From positions 186,001 through 250,000 of the forward strand of contig NZ_JAECMS010000002.1 of the NCBI RefSeq assembly GCF_016827595.1: a DNA stretch of 64,000 bases, given 5' to 3'. Shown here in pieces: positions 60,021-64,000 of the stretch. The stretch's first letter is position 1; every line of letters starts with the position of its first letter. The notes under the pieces are model-generated. The model saw nothing but the letters and a program-made list of their open reading frames with translations. It had not been told where the DNA came from and searched no databases. The stretch is from Luteirhabdus pelagi (GTDB lineage: Bacteria; Bacteroidota; Bacteroidia; Flavobacteriales; Flavobacteriaceae). The position numbers and the translations under genes are program-made.

Positions 60021-60078
60021 AAAACTAAAGAAGATTCTCTGGGTCTAAAATTTTCCCGACCTTTGCAGTTCTTCGGCG

Positions 60079-60711
60079 ATGCAACAGATTTCAATACACA
60101 ATAACGAATTCCTTCTTCATCCAACGGGTACTGCCTATTGGAAGGATCAAGATATGCTATTAGTGGCCGATGTACACTTGGGGAAGGTTTCCCATTTCCG
60201 AAAACACGGTTCCGCTATTCCTGCACATGTTGCCTATCAAAATTTGGAGAAATTGACGGATGTCGTAAACGAACTTTCCCCTAAAACAGTCTGCTTTTTA
60301 GGCGATTTGTTTCATAGTGAATTGAATCAGGAATGGGACGATTTCACGAAATGGGCCGAATATACCGCAGCAACTATTATTTTAGTGGCAGGCAATCACG
60401 ACATCATTGCACCAGATAAGTATTTGGCGCTGGGAATTCAGGTTGTTCCCTCTCTGGATATCGATGGGTTTTCCCTTACACATCACCCCATCGAACAAGA
60501 AAACTATTTCAACATTGCCGGCCATATTCATCCTGGGGTGCGATTGCAAGGATTAGCAAGACAAAGCGTGAAACTGCCATGCTTCTTCAAAAGTGAAAAG
60601 CAGCTTATTTTACCCGCTTTCGGAACTTTCACTGGAAAATATATCCTTAAACCTACCGAAACCGATGAAGTGTATGCCCTGGTGGAAGGGGAAGTGCTGC
60701 TGCTTCGTTAA
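60079..60711 (+). CDS. pdeM: Ligase-associated DNA damage response phosphoesterase/endonuclease PdeM
   Basis: A 210-aa calcineurin-like metallophosphoesterase. Metal motifs: LLVADVHLGKVSHFRKHG (D-x-H), VCFLGDLFHSELNQEW (GD), ILVAGNHDI (GNHD), LTHHPIEQENYFNIAGHIHPGVRLQG (the two late His motifs), as expected for PdeM proteins. It is the last member of the repair set. A near -7 box GACCTTTG (60058-60065) may give it a separate promoter, since 120 bp of repeats separate it from the helicase. Confidence 0.92.
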   Translation: MQQISIHNNEFLLHPTGTAYWKDQDMLLVADVHLGKVSHFRKHGSAIPAHVAYQNLEKLTDVVNELSPKTVCFLGDLFHSELNQEWDDFTKWAEYTAATIILVAGNHDIIAPDKYLALGIQVVPSLDIDGFSLTHHPIEQENYFNIAGHIHPGVRLQGLARQSVKLPCFFKSEKQLILPAFGTFTGKYILKPTETDEVYALVEGEVLLLR

Positions 60712-60750
60712 GGAAATTGAAAAGCTTTTTGAAAACGGGTGCGCAATGGG

Positions 60751-60758
60751 TATCTTTA
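60751..60758 (+). promoter_or_regulatory. Probable -7 element abutting the TspO-like gene
   Basis: TATCTTTA, one mismatch, ends 4 nt before the ATG at 60763; predicted mRNA has practically no leader. Confidence 0.35.
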
Positions 60759-60762
60759 AAAG

Positions 60763-61572
60763 ATGATGAAAAAAACCCTTCAGCTTGCGAATATTATCGC
60801 CTTTATCGCCACTATAATCGTGAATTATGCTTCCAATACAGGAGCCATCAATAACACTACTATCGGAGAAGTTTCCGCTAGCATGCAAAATTTATTTACG
60901 CCCGCTGGCTATGCATTTTCTATTTGGGGCGTTATTTATTTGTTATTGCTCGGCTTTATTATCTACCAAAGTCGGAGTCTTTTTACCAAGGTCCGTGACG
61001 ATGCCTTCATTTTGAAAACGGGTTGGTGGTTTGTGCTCTCCTGCACCGCAAACATCCTTTGGGTCTTGTTTTGGCTGTATGGTTATTTCAGTTATTCCAT
61101 CTTAGCAATTTTCGTCCTCCTTTTCTCATTGATAATGATCGTGATGCGAAACCGAATGGAGCTTTGGGACGGTCCTATATCTGTAATCGCATTTCTTTGG
61201 TGGCCGTTCGTGTTTTATAGCGGATGGGTAACCGTTGCCAGTATTGCTAATGTTTCGGCCTATTTAACCAGTATCGATTGGGACGGTTGGGGAATTTCTG
61301 AACCCACTTGGGCAATCATTATGCTGTTGGTTGCAGGAGTAATCAATCTTATCATTACTTGGACGCGTAATATGCGTGAATTTGCGCTCGTAGGTGTTTG
61401 GGCGGTTGTTGCCATCGCCGTTGCTAATTGGAATGAATATCAATCGGTTGCCTATACGGCCATTTTCGTAGCGGCAATACTATTTGTAAGCAGTAGTATT
61501 CATGCGTTCAAAAATAGAGATACCGCTCCGCATCTTAAATTGAAAGAGTTTTTAGAAAAAGATAGTAGATGA
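60763..61572 (+). CDS. TspO/MBR-like tryptophan-rich membrane protein
   Basis: A 269-aa membrane protein with about eight helices and many Trp residues (AFSIWGVIYLLLLGFIIYQS, LKTGWWFVLSCTANILWVLFWLYGYFSYS, LWDGPISVIAFLWWPFVFYSGWVTVASIANVSAYLTSIDWDGWGISEPTWAIIMLL). The pattern PAGYAFSIWGVIY is that of tryptophan-rich sensory proteins, but it is longer than classical TspO (about 160 aa). Role unknown; porphyrin binding is only suggested by the family. ATGATG at the start gives two possible Met codons. Confidence 0.78.
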   Translation: MMKKTLQLANIIAFIATIIVNYASNTGAINNTTIGEVSASMQNLFTPAGYAFSIWGVIYLLLLGFIIYQSRSLFTKVRDDAFILKTGWWFVLSCTANILWVLFWLYGYFSYSILAIFVLLFSLIMIVMRNRMELWDGPISVIAFLWWPFVFYSGWVTVASIANVSAYLTSIDWDGWGISEPTWAIIMLLVAGVINLIITWTRNMREFALVGVWAVVAIAVANWNEYQSVAYTAIFVAAILFVSSSIHAFKNRDTAPHLKLKEFLEKDSR

Positions 61573-61589
61573 TGTTTAGGATGTATGCC

Positions 61590-61631
61590 TTCTCGACTGC
61601 GCTCGAAGTGAAACGCTAAGCGTGGCTGAGA
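61590..61631. repeat. REP-like dispersed repeat
   Basis: TCTCGACTGCGCTCGAAGTG followed by AAACGCTAAGCGTGGCTGAG lies between two convergent genes. The first part is a widespread bacterial intergenic repeat type and is related to the hairpin near 7981. Confidence 0.55.
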
Positions 61632-61640
61632 TTCTTAAAG

Positions 61641-62993
61641 TCACACCATCCCCTTGATATCATTCCCCCAAGTCGGATAGGCGAAAATCATGGCTTTTAA
61701 GTGTTGGCACTCCAATTTTCCACACATCGCCAATACAAATAAATTGATCATTTCCCCTGCTTGGGATGAAATAATATGAGCGCCCAGAATTAGGTTGGTT
61801 TCCTTTTCCACTAACGTCTTATAGGCATACGTCTTTTCATTGATACGCTTGGCATTATACCAATCGGGAACACTTTTATATTCTATGGTGAAATGATACC
61901 CTTTACGCCTTGCTTCATCCTCCGTTAAGCCAATTGAGGCTAGCTGTGGAAGTGTAAAGACTACTGAAGGCACGGGCGGAAAGTTCATTTTATTCTTATT
62001 GCCCTTCCGTATGTTTTGTGAAACGATTCGGGCCTCTTGAGATGACGTAGGCGTTAACGGTAAACTTCCACTCGCCGATACATCGCCACAGGCATAAACC
62101 GAGGGATTCGTCGTATTTTGAAGATATTCATTCACGGAAACACCTGCTTTTTCAAATGCTACATTTCCTTTCTCCAAATCGAGCATATCGATAGAGGGCA
62201 CTCGTCCAGCGGTATTGAACACTATTGCAGCGTCTACTGTTTCGGTCTTCCCATCCTTTTCAAACGAGACCCGATAATTCTTTTGAAGTTTTTCCACCGC
62301 CGAAACCTTCGCATTAAAGTGAAAGTCAATCCCCAATGCCTCTGAAGCTTCCGTGAGGTGGGAAACAACATCATGATCGAAAGGTGCCAAAGGTCGGTCG
62401 TCTGCTTCCACTACTGTGACTTTCGCTCCGCAGCGAGCCGCGATATGGGCAAATTCCATCCCGATATAGCCTGCGCCGACAAAAACGATACTTTTTGGCA
62501 ATTCTTCAAGATCCAAGAAATCATCGCTTACCTTCAAGTATTCGCGACCGAGAATGGGCAATTCCATTGGTTTTTGACCTGTCGCAATCACAATTTTTTT
62601 TGCTTTAACCGTCTTTCCTTCCACCGAAAGGGTATTTTCATCCAAAAACTGTGGCGACTGATGGTACATCTCAATTCCTGCTTCCTTTAAATCACGTTCA
62701 GTAGCAGCTGGTACCGCTTCGGTAAACGTATTTTTAAAAGCTTGTAACTCCTCCCAATTGATTTCTGGTATTTCAGAAATTCCTTTTCCCTTCAATTCCT
62801 GAGCCCGTTGCCATGCTTCGGTTACGCCTACCAACACTTTCTTTGGGTCGCAGCCGCGATTAGCACAGGTTCCTCCAAATTCACGGTTATCGGCAATCGC
62901 TACTCGCATACCTTCGGCAGCGCAGTCGTAAGCGACACTTTTTCCGGCAGTTCCCGTTCCAATCACGAAAACATCAAACGATTCTATTCCCAT
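61641..62993 (-). CDS. NAD(P)/FAD-dependent disulfide oxidoreductase-like protein
   Basis: A 450-aa pyridine nucleotide-disulfide oxidoreductase: FAD loop VFVIGTGTAGKSVAYDCA, redox pair GGTCANRGCDPKK (Cys 43 and Cys 48), the NAD(P) loop SIVFVGAGYIGMEFAHIAARCGAKVTVVEA, YACGDV, and the dimerisation domain. The C-terminal catalytic H-P-T of glutathione reductase reads Y-P-T here (FAYPTWGNDIKGMV), so the acid-base His is absent and the function may differ (not a classical glutathione reductase). Co-transcribed with the SDR gene, 2 nt apart. Confidence 0.85.
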   Translation of the reverse strand: MGIESFDVFVIGTGTAGKSVAYDCAAEGMRVAIADNREFGGTCANRGCDPKKVLVGVTEAWQRAQELKGKGISEIPEINWEELQAFKNTFTEAVPAATERDLKEAGIEMYHQSPQFLDENTLSVEGKTVKAKKIVIATGQKPMELPILGREYLKVSDDFLDLEELPKSIVFVGAGYIGMEFAHIAARCGAKVTVVEADDRPLAPFDHDVVSHLTEASEALGIDFHFNAKVSAVEKLQKNYRVSFEKDGKTETVDAAIVFNTAGRVPSIDMLDLEKGNVAFEKAGVSVNEYLQNTTNPSVYACGDVSASGSLPLTPTSSQEARIVSQNIRKGNKNKMNFPPVPSVVFTLPQLASIGLTEDEARRKGYHFTIEYKSVPDWYNAKRINEKTYAYKTLVEKETNLILGAHIISSQAGEMINLFVLAMCGKLECQHLKAMIFAYPTWGNDIKGMV

Positions 62994-62995
62994 AT

Positions 62996-63778
62996 TTATA
63001 TTGTTTTGACGATACCACCTTCCGCTCTAATACTTGCTCCGTTTGTAGCGGATGATAACGGACTGGCGAAATATACGATGGTATTGGCTACCTCTTCAGG
63101 TGTGGTAAACCGTTGAATAATCGATGTCGGCCTTCCCTCTGAAAAGAATTCCTCTTCTGCCTTTTCCTTGTCTTCTTCACTTTCAATATCCATCATATCC
63201 TTTACTCCGTTAGAAAGCGTTGGTCCCGGTAAAATTGAATTGACACGAACCTCTGTACCTTCGGTCAGTTCTGCAACCCCTCTGGCGACAGCTAACTGCG
63301 CCGTTTTGGTCATCCCATAATGAATCATTTCCGTGGGAATATTAAGTGCACTTTCAGAAGAGATAAATAAAACACGACCCCAATCCTGCTTCATCATTTT
63401 GGGCAGCAAGGCTCGTGTGAGTCGAACGCCACTTAAGACGTTTACTTCATATAATTCCTTCCATTCATCATCTGGAATATCGAAAAAATCCTTGTTTTCA
63501 AAAATGCCTACGTTGTTGATAAGGATATCGATGCTTCCTAATTTTTCAATCAGCGAATCGATTTCAGAAACGTTGGCAAAATCGCATGGTATTCCCGAAA
63601 AATCACCATTGGGAACTTCTTCTTTCAACTTTGAAAGCGCTTCATTTACTGAATCGTTACTTCTACCATTAATTATTACGGTGGCACCTTCTTCACCTAA
63701 GAGCTTCGCCGTAGCAAAACCAATACCTTTGGTCGATCCAGAGATAAAAGCTCTTTTATCCTTCAGTTGTAAATTCAT
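62996..63778 (-). CDS. Short-chain dehydrogenase/reductase
   Basis: A 260-aa classical SDR: cofactor loop FISGSTKGIGFATAKLL (T-G-x3-G-x-G variant), GRSN which suggests NADP, INNVGIFENKDF (N-N-x-G), Ser in LFISSESALNIP and the Y-x3-K in HYGMTKTAQLAV. An acidic insertion (MMDIESEEDKEKAEEEFFSEG) comes before the C-terminus. Substrate unknown. The ATG at 63778 is 23 nt inside the DoxX gene; the in-frame start at 63817 would extend the overlap. Confidence 0.9.
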   Translation of the reverse strand: MNLQLKDKRAFISGSTKGIGFATAKLLGEEGATVIINGRSNDSVNEALSKLKEEVPNGDFSGIPCDFANVSEIDSLIEKLGSIDILINNVGIFENKDFFDIPDDEWKELYEVNVLSGVRLTRALLPKMMKQDWGRVLFISSESALNIPTEMIHYGMTKTAQLAVARGVAELTEGTEVRVNSILPGPTLSNGVKDMMDIESEEDKEKAEEEFFSEGRPTSIIQRFTTPEEVANTIVYFASPLSSATNGASIRAEGGIVKTI

Positions 63779-64000
63779 TTGTCGTATTCTTTTTATTGAT
63801 ATCGAGTGCAATCGCATTCGAGTGTAAATTCTTAATCAGTAGGAATATGAAAATAGCATACACCATCTGGGTTCCAACAGCGCCCCAATCTTCACGAATA
63901 CCAGATCCCAGAATAAGAAAAGCGATAAAAATGCCTAATCCTGCTGCTACTTTCCGTGTTTTCAGTCCCAAAAACAGTAAAAAGCCCAATATCACTTCAA
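63756..64000 (-). CDS. DoxX-like membrane protein, 5' end beyond the window
   Basis: The last 81 codons of a small membrane protein; the frame stays open to the right edge. Two helices are visible (VILGFLLFLGLKTRKVAAGLGIFIAFLILG and AVGTQMVYAIFIFLLIKNL), of the DoxX/MauE kind, ending in a polar tail. It overlaps the SDR by 23 nt, so the three genes DoxX-SDR-oxidoreductase are likely one operon. Confidence 0.6.
   Translation of the reverse strand, partial: EVILGFLLFLGLKTRKVAAGLGIFIAFLILGSGIREDWGAVGTQMVYAIFIFLLIKNLHSNAIALDINKKNTTNEFTTEG

Noticed and set aside
1-64000. Search for tRNA, rRNA, insertion sequence, prophage or toxin-antitoxin genes
   Set aside because: Intergenic gaps are short and none shows a tRNA-like T arm, transposase or integrase reading frame.

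Overview
The window is a piece of a chromosome from a marine-type Flavobacteriaceae (Bacteroidota). Three lines of evidence agree. First, many genes belong to families mostly known from this group: DUF4271, DUF3098, DUF3127, DUF4301, DUF4286, OlsF-like acyltransferase, and proteins with type IX secretion (T9SS) sorting tails. Second, the gene orders leuS-ftsX-DUF3098-uppP-truB and DUF4286-ksgA-mgtE are of the kind seen in flavobacteria (recalled from general knowledge, not searched here). Third, promoters carry the Bacteroidota -7 element TAnnTTTG, which I found exactly at 18 places, often 17-20 nt before a credible start codon. I used that spacing to correct several start codons. No tRNA, rRNA, CRISPR array, insertion sequence or prophage was recognised.

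Layout. 1-7.2 kb: pyrC (cut by the left edge) with a polyprenol-phosphate mannosyltransferase; DUF4271, hemD, pckA, DUF423 and a saccharopine dehydrogenase. 7.2-15 kb: a YugP-like Zn peptidase, leuS with an enlarged leucine-specific domain, a repeat-filled gap, then ftsX-DUF3098-uppP-truB and a TonB-like periplasmic protein. 15-22.7 kb: tag, small secreted and outer-membrane proteins, a T9SS-exported arginine/agmatine deiminase-like enzyme, aat, an AtoE-like fatty-acid permease, DUF3127 and a flavin reductase. 22.8-29.2 kb: a sensor kinase with a small CxxC protein, DUF1801, DinB, HIT, greA with a hairpin-rich leader, a Rieske-like lipoprotein, and a TonB-dependent receptor behind a TPP riboswitch. 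29.2-33.7 kb: a hybrid histidine kinase and a sigma54 activator, converging with overlapping stop codons, plus a small secreted protein with a sigma54-like promoter.

33.7-42.8 kb: a minus-strand operon (thiamine-binding protein, PnuC-type transporter, NadR-like kinase, DUF4301, arfB), then a TPR protein, DUF4286, ksgA, mgtE and a thioesterase. 42.9-48.8 kb: a 2-hydroxyacid dehydrogenase, a membrane-tethered LuxR-type regulator with a likely direct-repeat operator, and small enzymes or membrane proteins. 48.8-54 kb: an ornithine/glycine-lipid type acyltransferase, aspartate kinase, GNAT, fbp, TerB. 54-60.7 kb: a complete ligase-associated DNA damage response set (MBL exonuclease, ATP ligase, DEXH helicase, PdeM phosphoesterase), with a DUF559 gene and palindromic repeats between ligase and helicase. 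60.7-64 kb: a TspO-like membrane protein, a flavin disulfide oxidoreductase, an SDR and a DoxX protein cut by the right edge.

Functional links. The TPP-controlled receptor and the thiamine-binding/PnuC/kinase operon could form one thiamine salvage route across both membranes. The DNA-repair genes form a known physical module. The hybrid kinase, sigma54 activator and small secreted protein may be a local regulatory circuit. Most of the window is ordinary core chromosome; the more interesting signals are regulatory, namely structured leaders, palindromes and direct repeats.
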